Part shown: positions 8,357-14,374 of the stretch, piece by piece
How positions within the stretch are numbered: position 1 is the stretch's first letter
Layout: every line of letters starts with the position of its first letter
From: a virus
Virus record (IMG/VR): IMGVR_UViG_3300033144_007636
Location: 1-22,391 of that record
DNA: 22,391 bases
Reading direction: 5' to 3' (one strand)
Translations under genes and position numbers: made by a program
The notes under the pieces: generated by a model
What the model saw: the letters and a program-made list of their open reading frames with translations, nothing else
What the model was told of the DNA's origin: nothing
Databases searched by the model: none

Positions 8357-8985
8357 TATATCACCAAATGTAAGTCATGATTCACATAGACATCCCTGTC
8401 TTTGTCGGAATCATTGTTAGTGTATTCAACTCTTATTATCATTCCAGTGTAAAGAGTTGCTTCGTATGGAAGTTCTTTTGACATCTCAGGCTTTGTGTTC
8501 CAATTATCTCCGAATTGATCAAGTGTCACAACAGGAGGTGATGTAGGATAGCCTGAGTATGATCCGGCTTCATCGTCAATTATCTTGAGATCAACAGAAT
8601 CTCCATATTGTCCATTAAGAATTTCAATTGCGTTATATCTAAAAGTGGCTATACCTCCGGAGCCAGGTGGAATCACAAAATCAATGAAAGTTGTCGATCC
8701 TTTGCCGCAATTCTTTTTAACTCCCTTTCCTCTGAAATGATTCTTTCCTTTTGCTGCAAATGGTTTTATAGCAATTTCATCTCCAAATTTTTCATTTGAA
8801 TTTGATAAAAGGGTTTCATCATACCTGTCTTTGTTTATATCGGACAAAGGATGATAAAAGTATAGAGGTCCATCAACGGCAATAAGAAAAGTTCTTGAGC
8901 CTTTAATATATTTGAAATGCTTTAAAGACTTGCTTGTCACATGATATTCAAAATCTGAATATTTTGTTAGATCTATCCTTATCAT
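8356..8985 (-). CDS. Unrecognised beta-rich protein next to fibre gene (209 aa)
   Basis: I do not recognise the family. The sequence has many short hydrophobic strands separated by Gly, Asn, Asp and Ser turns, for example KGSRTFLIAVDGPLYFYHP at residues 29-47 and TTFIDFVIPPGSGGIATF at 98-115. There is no signal peptide or coiled coil and only one Cys. It overlaps the fibre gene by one base (TAATG) and is itself followed by the YiiX-like enzyme with the same overlap. Translation is therefore probably coupled, and the three products may work together as one appendage. The shape suits a jelly-roll or other surface protein of the virion, possibly partner or tip of the fibre; this is inference from composition and context. 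Confidence 0.55.
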   Translation of the reverse strand: MIRIDLTKYSDFEYHVTSKSLKHFKYIKGSRTFLIAVDGPLYFYHPLSDINKDRYDETLLSNSNEKFGDEIAIKPFAAKGKNHFRGKGVKKNCGKGSTTFIDFVIPPGSGGIATFRYNAIEILNGQYGDSVDLKIIDDEAGSYSGYPTSPPVVTLDQFGDNWNTKPEMSKELPYEATLYTGMIIRVEYTNNDSDKDRDVYVNHDLHLVI

Positions 8986-10169
8986 TATGGATTTACCTTA
9001 TATTCTTTTATTGTCATGAGACATCCACCTGAAAAAACTTGAACAGTTGAACTGTCAGCCTCTTGTAATTGTATAGAGAAAAGATCACCATCCGAACAGG
9101 AAGCGATGAAGCTGGATGACATACCCCCTCTTCTTTGATTCTGTGCTTTCCCACAAGCTATATTTTCAAAAAATCCTTGAGGTATTTCTATCCCGTTTTT
9201 TAAAATTCTAACATTGAAAGAACGATCATTGTCAGCAGAATCAACAATAATAGAGAAACTTATCTCAGTGTATCCATCAAAATCGGCTCTAAAATTATTA
9301 TTATTAGTTTTTGTGAATAGACCGTTAGGAAGTGATTCCCTATTAGTGGGCATTGGGATTGTAACCCATGCTCCTGTGGAGCTTATCGTAGCATTATTTT
9401 GATATTGCAAAAAACCTTTTTGATTTATTTGTCCTTGTAGTTTACCTATAGCCTCTTGTACTGTGTCTGAGTTTGTTACTACGGAATTTACTACGTTTAG
9501 CCCTGATAAAACCACATTTTTAACAGTGGTTGCAAAGTTGGAAATAGTGTTAGACAACTGTGAACCAGTGTGATTTGCCCTGTCTCTATTTGCAACATCT
9601 CTTGCATTCAACTCAGCCGAAGTTTCAAAGCCTGAAGGATTTGCAATATCATAATAATTAGCGTCAGCTTCAGTTTCAGTCAAATATTGTGAATGCGGAT
9701 CAGCTAAATTTTCATGATCAGTTATAGATTGAGCAACTTCAGCTCCTGTCTGAAAATCACTAGGATTGTTTGCATTATACTTTAAATCAAGCGCAGTTTG
9801 TTGATCCGTAGAAACAGGCTTATCTATGTCACTTGTGTTGTCAGCATTCCCTAGACCTATTTGAGACTTTGAAACATTGTGAGGATTGTCTGAAGGTAGA
9901 GAATCATGAGAAGATTCGTTCAAGAATCCGTCAGGGTTTGAAGCATTATATTTCAAATCAATAGCTGTCTGTTGATCTGTTGAGACAGGCTTGTCAGCAT
10001 CCGAAGTGTTGTCAACTTGATCAATTCCAAGAAAAACTTTGTTAAAAAGATTCAAGATCTTCATCTTTTTTGTTGTCTTAGGAACTTCACTATCATCAAC
10101 AATCACAATGAGATCTTCATTGTCCAATGTGGTTAGTTCTGTTAGTTCTGTTATTTTTGCGTCAGCCAC
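8985..10169 (-). CDS. Fibre protein with repeated shaft and C1q-like tip (394 aa)
   Basis: The start is GTG with TAGGAG upstream. Residues 1-50 are probably the virion anchor. Two near-identical 30-residue units (53-82 and 110-139: DNTSD-x-DKPVSTDQQTA, then DLKYNA-x-NP) are typical of phage fibre shafts. They are followed by DPHSQYL (158-164) and an NRDRANHTGSQ segment (194-204), both common fibre motifs. Residues 205-250 look like a trimerising helix. Residues 255-394 resemble a C1q/TNF-like jelly roll (FRADFDGYTEISFSI, VRILKNGIEIP, then GDLFSIQLQEAD). Such tips often bind surface glycans or proteins. The gene lies inside the head-to-tail joining block rather than at the tail end, so it could be a head fibre or neck whisker instead of a tail fibre. 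Confidence 0.82.
   Translation of the reverse strand: MADAKITELTELTTLDNEDLIVIVDDSEVPKTTKKMKILNLFNKVFLGIDQVDNTSDADKPVSTDQQTAIDLKYNASNPDGFLNESSHDSLPSDNPHNVSKSQIGLGNADNTSDIDKPVSTDQQTALDLKYNANNPSDFQTGAEVAQSITDHENLADPHSQYLTETEADANYYDIANPSGFETSAELNARDVANRDRANHTGSQLSNTISNFATTVKNVVLSGLNVVNSVVTNSDTVQEAIGKLQGQINQKGFLQYQNNATISSTGAWVTIPMPTNRESLPNGLFTKTNNNNFRADFDGYTEISFSIIVDSADNDRSFNVRILKNGIEIPQGFFENIACGKAQNQRRGGMSSSFIASCSDGDLFSIQLQEADSSTVQVFSGGCLMTIKEYKVNP
9753..10013 (-). repeat. Two diverged 90-bp shaft repeats in the fibre gene
   Basis: The two copies lie at 9924-10013 and 9753-9842, about 170 bases apart. They encode almost the same 30 residues while many third positions differ, so the repeat is old and held by protein selection. 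Confidence 0.85.
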
Positions 10170-10179
10170 CTTTCAACTC

Positions 10180-10611
10180 CTATGGGACAAGCCCTTGTGT
10201 TTTTAGATTGTCTCCACTTTCTAAAAGAATATTGTCTCCACTTTCCTGAAGCATGAAATATTCAGCTGGTCTCTTTTGAATAGAAAAACTTTCTAAGCTA
10301 AATATTTTTATAACAACTTGAAACTGGGAAATTTCATCTAGTGAATATGTTAGAATATTACAATACCCGTCAAAGACTCCATATTCTATAAGGTCATAAC
10401 TTTCACCTTCAAGCAATCCTGAACTTGATGCAAGCCCAAAAAGATCTATTAAATTTATATCTGATTTTACTCTATAGGTATGAAGTGGAGCATCTTTGTC
10501 ATTTCCTATTCTTCTTGCTATCTTATCATTTTCAGTCTTAAAGAAGGATTCTGTTTCCCTACTATCATGATTGATCTCTGAAATGTCTTTTGTGTATATT
10601 TTATCAGGCAT
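10180..10611 (-). CDS. Unrecognised small structural-block protein (143 aa)
   Basis: No family is certain. The last 25 residues carry a short internal duplication, LQESGDNILLESGDNL, a type of Leu-x-Glu-Ser-Gly-Asp repeat often seen in small phage virion or tail proteins. Residues 85-115 are predicted strands. It starts eight bases inside the preceding 82-codon gene and has GAGGCAAAAG before its ATG, so translation is coupled. It ends 11 bases before the fibre start. By position it may connect the fibre to the capsid or be a minor head protein; that is a guess from context. Confidence 0.5.
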   Translation of the reverse strand: MPDKIYTKDISEINHDSRETESFFKTENDKIARRIGNDKDAPLHTYRVKSDINLIDLFGLASSSGLLEGESYDLIEYGVFDGYCNILTYSLDEISQFQVVIKIFSLESFSIQKRPAEYFMLQESGDNILLESGDNLKTQGLVP

Positions 10612-10852
10612 CTTTTGCCTCTTTCTTTTTTATTTTTTCTTCCTGTTTCTTCTTTCTTTTTTCCTGAATAAACTTCAAAGTAGAAGTGTGAGTGTCAATC
10701 CAATACCAAACAAAGCCAGGAAAACTTTGCGGGATAGATTCAACAGTCAACTTTCCGTCATTTCTATTCTTGATCATAAAAAGTTTTTCTTCTAGGTCAA
10801 TAGCTGACTCAGCTTCTTCATATGTTAAATATTTTTCTTGAAGTGAAGGCAT
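10604..10852 (-). CDS. Small protein downstream of capsid terminator, charged C-terminus (82 aa)
   Basis: This is the first gene after the terminator that follows the capsid gene. The N-terminal 60 residues look folded, including the aromatic stretch PGFVWYWIDT. The last 23 residues are almost all Lys, Glu, Gln and Arg and should form a free basic helix. The ATG has AGGAACACT upstream. The basic tail could bind nucleic acid or the inner capsid. I do not recognise the family. It overlaps the next gene by eight bases. Confidence 0.5.
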   Translation of the reverse strand: MPSLQEKYLTYEEAESAIDLEEKLFMIKNRNDGKLTVESIPQSFPGFVWYWIDTHTSTLKFIQEKRKKKQEEKIKKKEAKDA

Positions 10853-10861
10853 AGTGTTCCT

Positions 10862-10893
10862 AAAAAAAAGGGGAGAGACTAAGCTCTCCCCTT
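10862..10893 (-). terminator. Rho-independent terminator after major capsid gene
   Basis: On the minus strand a perfect 10-bp stem (AAGGGGAGAG with CTCTCCCCTT) with loop CTTAGT is followed by eight Ts. It lies about 20 bases after the capsid TAA. It would end most scaffold-capsid transcripts and leave downstream genes to read-through. Confidence 0.93.
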
Positions 10894-10915
10894 ATTTCTG
10901 TTAGTTATTTTTTAA

Positions 10916-11854
10916 TTAAACTAATTCAGCATTTGGAGATTTTGCTGACTTTGCAATCACAAGCGCTTCTTGCTCGATGATTCCATATTTCATGCAGCCT
11001 TTCCATCCGACATTTAAAAATCTGTTCAGCTTATCGTTTTGAGAGATAACCTGAGTTGGATCTTGAGAAACTGCTTTCCCTAGAGCGTTGAATCCCATGA
11101 AGTATGAAGTATAGACATCAATACCACCGGCACCGGCTCCGGCTTCGATAGTTGCAAGGTTATCCTTGATGATGCGAAATCCCTTAAACATCCCAACTTC
11201 ATTTTTTAGGATTTCTCCTGGCACTGCATACTTGTGAGTGTCTTGCCAAGTTCCAACAGCTGTTCCACTTCTGATAGAAGTGATCACATTATCATGTTGA
11301 AGAGAAACAAAATCTCCACCGGCTTGCGGTAGTCCCATAGAGTTTTTAGATCCAAGAGCTGAGAAAGCTTTCTCCATTAGATCAGCATCAATCTCATCGG
11401 CAGCGTCTACGTTTGCAACGGCTGTTGCATCTCCACCGAAAAGAACTCTTGTTGAAGCGTCCATAGCTTCAAGAGCAAGTTTGTTCATCAAACGTCCGGC
11501 ATGAATACCAACTAGCGCAGCGGCAGCAACATTTGTTTGACCTCCGGACTGAAGATTTGAAAGTGAAGTTGTCGTGATGACCTTTCCATGTTCTTCAGGC
11601 AAGAGAAGAACTTTCTCATCTGACATTGCTGTCGAATCAGGATCTTCTCTTTCAAGAAGTGGAGTTGTGTCAAGATCTAGCATTCCATAACGAGTGAATT
11701 CAATTGATTTTGCATCAATGTCTCTTTCATACGTCACGAATTGATCAGCAATCCCGTCAGCTCTTTGTGATAGTTGAAATTGTCTATCAAATTCATTGAT
11801 AGCGTTGTCATCTAGTTCAGCGGTCCCTGTTAGGACTTGAGTGTGATCTGCCAT
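10916..11854 (-). CDS. Major capsid protein, HK97 fold (312 aa)
   Basis: The protein follows the scaffold gene, is followed by a strong terminator and has an excellent AAGGAAGG ribosome-binding site, all as expected of the most abundant virion protein. Its pattern fits HK97-fold capsid proteins of the N4 gp56-like or related group. It has an N-terminal arm, then ERDIDAKSIEFTRYGML (43-59), a conserved spine helix (AAAALVGIHAGRLMNKLALEAMD, about residues 111-132), a P-domain region (GLPQAGGDFVSLQHDN) and a C-terminal segment with FKGFRIIKDN and VGWKGCMKYG. There is no fused protease. At 312 residues it is close to the family norm, and scaffolding is supplied by the separate upstream gene. Confidence 0.85.
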   Translation of the reverse strand: MADHTQVLTGTAELDDNAINEFDRQFQLSQRADGIADQFVTYERDIDAKSIEFTRYGMLDLDTTPLLEREDPDSTAMSDEKVLLLPEEHGKVITTTSLSNLQSGGQTNVAAAALVGIHAGRLMNKLALEAMDASTRVLFGGDATAVANVDAADEIDADLMEKAFSALGSKNSMGLPQAGGDFVSLQHDNVITSIRSGTAVGTWQDTHKYAVPGEILKNEVGMFKGFRIIKDNLATIEAGAGAGGIDVYTSYFMGFNALGKAVSQDPTQVISQNDKLNRFLNVGWKGCMKYGIIEQEALVIAKSAKSPNAELV

Positions 11855-11919
11855 TTTTAACCTTCCTTGTTGTTTTAGTTTTTAGTTAAATTCCTTCTTT
11901 AAAATATTGTAGTCGAAAT

Positions 11920-12537
11920 CTATTTCCTATTCCACTTTTTTCTGCAAGCATCAAATTCGGCTTGTGTCTCACAAGCTGCGAGTTCCTTATCATATTTCTC
12001 AGAATCTGTCAGTTCATCTTCATCTTGTTCATGTCCAGGAGGAAGATCTTCTGTTTCTTTCAGCTTCTTTTTAGTGTTCAAATAAGGATGCGTCTTCAAG
12101 CAAGCTTCTCCGAATTCCTTGATTCCATCAACTGCTTCATTTTCAGTGTCAATCTTCAGAAGTCCTTTGTGTTCTGAGATCTTCAGCATCAAGTCAACAG
12201 CTCCTGGCTGTAGAGTTGGAAACTGTTCTTTGATTCCTACTCTCAATTTTGCATCAATAGTTGTTTCAGTCTTTGATTTGATTTGTTTTTTTAACTCTAT
12301 GTTTTCAGCAATCTCAAGATCAAGGCGCTTTTGGATGTCTCCATCATTTTCAAGCTTCTCTTTCTCGAAATCAGAAAACTTTTGTTCAGCTTCTTTTGCT
12401 CTTGTCTTGTAGGTGTTTGCTTCCTTTTCAAGTCTCTTCTGAGTCTCTTCAAATTTTTCAAACTTCCCTGACATTTCATCAAGCTTCTTTGCTGAAGCTG
12501 TTAACTTATCAAGCTCTTCTTGACTGATTTCTGGCAT
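11920..12537 (-). CDS. Capsid scaffolding protein (205 aa)
   Basis: Residues 5-90 form a long charged coiled coil (Lys, Glu and Leu in heptads). Residues 95-150 look like a small helical domain, and the C-terminus is acidic then basic, ending CRKKWNRK, as in scaffolds whose basic tail binds the capsid subunit. The gene directly precedes the major capsid gene with a 65-base gap, the standard order. It is read from a promoter at 12605-12633 through a leader with two hairpins. Its ribosome-binding site is AAAGGAG, six bases before the ATG. No protease gene is seen near it, so the scaffold may leave the shell intact or be removed by an enzyme outside the window. Confidence 0.85.
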   Translation of the reverse strand: MPEISQEELDKLTASAKKLDEMSGKFEKFEETQKRLEKEANTYKTRAKEAEQKFSDFEKEKLENDGDIQKRLDLEIAENIELKKQIKSKTETTIDAKLRVGIKEQFPTLQPGAVDLMLKISEHKGLLKIDTENEAVDGIKEFGEACLKTHPYLNTKKKLKETEDLPPGHEQDEDELTDSEKYDKELAACETQAEFDACRKKWNRK

Positions 12538-12552
12538 AAATTTCTCCTTTGA

Positions 12553-12597
12553 ATGACTAACCTACGTTGGGTCATCGGACTAACCTTCGTTGAGTCC
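12553..12597 (-). repeat. Tandem 23-bp repeats forming two 5'-UTR hairpins before scaffold
   Basis: Two copies (12555-12573 and 12578-12596, 17 of 19 bases equal) lie between the promoter and the scaffold ribosome-binding site. On the minus strand each folds as a short hairpin. The first pairs GGAC with GTCC and AAC with GTT around GAAG. The second pairs ATGAC with GTCAT and AAC with GTT around GTAG. The outer pair differs by a compensated change (G-C versus T-A). The first hairpin would begin within a few bases of the transcript start. Confidence 0.65.
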
Positions 12598-12604
12598 TAT
12601 TGTT

Positions 12605-12633
12605 ATTATAAGCATAAAGTGTAGGACTATGAA
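12605..12633 (-). promoter_or_regulatory. Sigma-70-type promoter for scaffold-capsid
   Basis: On the minus strand TTCATA (12628-12633, four of six matches to consensus) is separated by 17 bases from a perfect TATAAT (12605-12610). The -35 overlaps the stop of the upstream neck-type gene. Predicted start is about 12598, giving a leader of about 60 bases that contains both hairpins. It would allow extra expression of scaffold and capsid. Confidence 0.7.
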
Positions 12634-13250
12634 AATCTTTTGACAACAGCTCTGACTGATTTTGTCAGTAATTCTCTGACTGTTGTGTTGATTCTTCTAT
12701 TGAACTTTTCTCCGGTCTTGTTGGGAAGGAGTCTTCTTTCCGGTAGCTGGCCAGCGCCTTCATTGTGAAACGCTGCTTTCTCATCTTCATAACCTATTAG
12801 AAGTGTTAGTCCGTTGACAACAACTGAAGTTGAAAGAGTCTTGACTCTAACGATGAAGCTTCTGAACATATTCCCTTCAAGTCTCATATTGACCGGAGAG
12901 ATTGACTTTCTATTTTTGGTGAAGACTTCGTTCAGATCTGAGATCTTATCTGACAATGCGGATCTCTTTCTCTTAGATCCCTTTCCCTTTATTCCACGCC
13001 TATCAATTGCAAATGTTTTTCCGGACTTTGTTTTTCTAAACGCAACAAGACCACGGATCTGATCTTTGTAGCTCTTAGAATATTTAACAAAGCGCCCCTT
13101 TCCATCAACAGGAGAGACTCCGGAGACAGTATCATCAATGATTGTCTTTCTAATTACAGGGGGAGCTTTGACAGCAAATTCTTTTCTCACTTCAGGAACA
13201 AGCTTCTTCAGGTCTTTCAAATCTTGTGTGATGTTGACTCTAACTCCCAT
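12627..13250 (-). CDS. Neck/virion morphogenesis-type protein, copy 2 (HK97 gp10-like, 207 aa)
   Basis: I start at the ATG of MGVRVNITQ because GGGAGA precedes it by nine bases. A TTG eleven codons earlier would lengthen the overlap with the previous gene. The pattern fits the gp10-like/virion morphogenesis group: an N-terminal helix, SPVDGKGRFVKYSKSYK (about 46-62), a basic linker, SPVNMRLEGNMFRSF, then an AAFHNEGAGQLPERRLLPN segment near residues 160-178. These proteins usually act at the head-tail neck or in tail completion. The neighbouring upstream gene has the same chain of motifs, so the two are probably tandem paralogues. The protein is strongly basic. Position between portal and scaffold is earlier than usual for this group. 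Confidence 0.6.
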   Translation of the reverse strand: MGVRVNITQDLKDLKKLVPEVRKEFAVKAPPVIRKTIIDDTVSGVSPVDGKGRFVKYSKSYKDQIRGLVAFRKTKSGKTFAIDRRGIKGKGSKRKRSALSDKISDLNEVFTKNRKSISPVNMRLEGNMFRSFIVRVKTLSTSVVVNGLTLLIGYEDEKAAFHNEGAGQLPERRLLPNKTGEKFNRRINTTVRELLTKSVRAVVKRFS

Positions 13251-13851
13251 TGAGTGAGATCTCCCGAAGTAGTTCTGAGACAATAGTCTCTTCAGAAAAA
13301 AGATTTCCTCCGAAGCTTAGTTCAGAAACAGAATCACCAACAATATCAGATTGAAGGGCTTGCTCTGTTGATCTGTTGACTGATCTGAATTTGTTCAGTT
13401 CAAGATCTATGAGCTTTTGAGTTGAAGGCTTGAATGATTGATTCTCTTCGGGAATGAATCTTCTTTTTGGGAGCTTCTTCATTCCGTTGTCCCAAATAGG
13501 CTTTTTTGAATCAGCTGAGAATTGATTGTGTCCGTCAGCCTTATCAATTTCAGGATTGCTCTCAGAGAATCCGAATCCTATTTGATCACCTGAAAGAATA
13601 TCATATTCAACGGCTTCCAACATATCTCCTTCAAGCTGAAGATTTGGAGTTCTGTTTCCTTGTTTCTCATCATCCGCATAGTCTTCCGACAATTTGGGAA
13701 AGACTTCTCCTTTGACAGGAGATCTTCCTTTTGCGAGTGATCTTGATATTTCATTTTCAATGACATTGAGAACAGCTTTCTTTGCTGCGCTCACTCTACC
13801 TTCAGGAATTCCTGTCAGGTCCAATGAAAGTTTTTTATAAACTGCCGTCAT
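13240..13851 (-). CDS. Neck/virion morphogenesis-type protein, copy 1 (203 aa)
   Basis: Motif order matches the next gene: an amphipathic N-terminal helix, SPVKGEVFPKLSEDYAD (about 44-60), LQLEGDMLEAVEYD (about 71-84), an IGFGFSE strand, a DGHNQFS segment and KLPKRRFIPEE (about 127-137). This resembles gp10-like or virion morphogenesis proteins, which complete the neck or the head-tail interface. It carries an extra C-terminal region of about 60 residues (ALQSDIVGDS onward) that the neighbour lacks. The start has AAGGATAG upstream. It overlaps the neighbour by 11 bases. A role in head completion is also possible given its place just after the portal. Confidence 0.58.
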   Translation of the reverse strand: MTAVYKKLSLDLTGIPEGRVSAAKKAVLNVIENEISRSLAKGRSPVKGEVFPKLSEDYADDEKQGNRTPNLQLEGDMLEAVEYDILSGDQIGFGFSESNPEIDKADGHNQFSADSKKPIWDNGMKKLPKRRFIPEENQSFKPSTQKLIDLELNKFRSVNRSTEQALQSDIVGDSVSELSFGGNLFSEETIVSELLREISLNGS

Positions 13852-13855
13852 GATT

Positions 13856-13948
13856 CTATCCTTCTCCGTTTCCTACTATCATGCAAATTGCAAATCCCAT
13901 GATGCAAATAAAATAAAAAAGAAGATCAAAGAATTCTGCTTCTGTCAT
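13856..13948 (-). CDS. Tiny single-span membrane peptide (30 aa)
   Basis: The reading frame begins MTEAEFF and ends GNGEG, with TAGGTGA upstream of its ATG. Residues 7-26 are continuously hydrophobic and aromatic with two Cys, enough for one membrane span. It sits between a 54-codon gene and the first neck-type gene, with a gap of only four bases to the latter, and its last codons overlap that gene's ribosome-binding site. It could be a small holin-like or membrane-effector peptide, or a translation-coupling leader. Only ribosome-binding site, spacing and composition support it. Confidence 0.45.
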   Translation of the reverse strand: MTEAEFFDLLFYFICIMGFAICMIVGNGEG

Positions 13949-13955
13949 ATGTCAC

Positions 13956-14120
13956 CTAGGGCGCTGGTTTTGCAATCAACATGATAAGATCCTTTTCAAT
14001 TCTCTCAAAGATCTTATCTCCAATCTTTATGTTCACAAGTTGATTTGTGAATTGATTGAATTCTATAAACACTTCAACATGACCTATCATGTATCTATTC
14101 CAGTTTCTAATTTTACTCAC
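13956..14120 (-). CDS. Small unrecognised protein with GTG start (54 aa)
   Basis: A GTG start overlaps the stop of the preceding 85-codon gene (GTGA) and has GGAGAGG upstream. The product begins with a basic stretch (SKIRNWNRY), followed by a strand-rich HVEVFIEFNQF and a helical IGDKIFERIEKDLIMLI, and ends KPAP. It fills the space exactly between its neighbours with tight spacing on both sides, which supports it as a real gene. No family is recognised. Confidence 0.55.
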   Translation of the reverse strand: MSKIRNWNRYMIGHVEVFIEFNQFTNQLVNIKIGDKIFERIEKDLIMLIAKPAP

Positions 14121-14374
14121 TTTCCTCTCCTTTTCTTAAAGTGTTCTGTTTTCTCTACGCTATAAAGATGAAAGTTGAAACAGAAGCGGCATTCATAGAC
14201 TTTCATTATCTTTCTAGTTGCTCTCTTTATTTTTATAGCCTTTTGCTTTGCTTGCTCAAACTTATAAAATGTTTTCTTGTTATCGCAAGCCTTTCTCTTC
14301 TTCTGTTTTTGCCGCTTGTGGTTCTTCTTATATTCTTTCCATCTATTCTTCTGTTTCCTCTTCTTCGTTTTCAT
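14117..14374 (-). CDS. Very basic small protein with C-x2-C-x3-H motif (85 aa)
   Basis: The first 55 residues are rich in Lys and Arg, and the last third contains VYECRFCFNFHLYSVEK. This matches a widespread small-protein pattern, Tyr-x-Cys-x2-Cys-x3-His-Leu, found in many phage and bacterial genes of unknown function; Cys, Cys and His could hold a metal. The start lies 32 bases inside the 3' end of the portal gene with AGGAAGA upstream, so translation is coupled to portal. The basic tail suggests nucleic-acid binding. A role near packaging is possible from context, but nothing more can be said. Confidence 0.6.
   Translation of the reverse strand: MKTKKRKQKNRWKEYKKNHKRQKQKKRKACDNKKTFYKFEQAKQKAIKIKRATRKIMKVYECRFCFNFHLYSVEKTEHFKKRRGK

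Noticed and set aside
10182-10194. A TTGTCCCATA sequence like the operator half-site
   Set aside because: Single half-site inside the end of a coding region with no facing partner arm and no promoter.
12611-12623. Thirteen bases (ACACTTTATGCTT on the minus strand) identical to the core of the E. coli lac promoter
   Set aside because: The match is short and lies in the spacer; the usable boxes here differ. Coincidence in AT-rich promoter DNA is the simplest view.
12251-13283. Longer start for the second neck-type protein at 13283 (TTG)
   Set aside because: The internal ATG at 13250 has a well-spaced GGGAGA and a smaller overlap with the previous gene.
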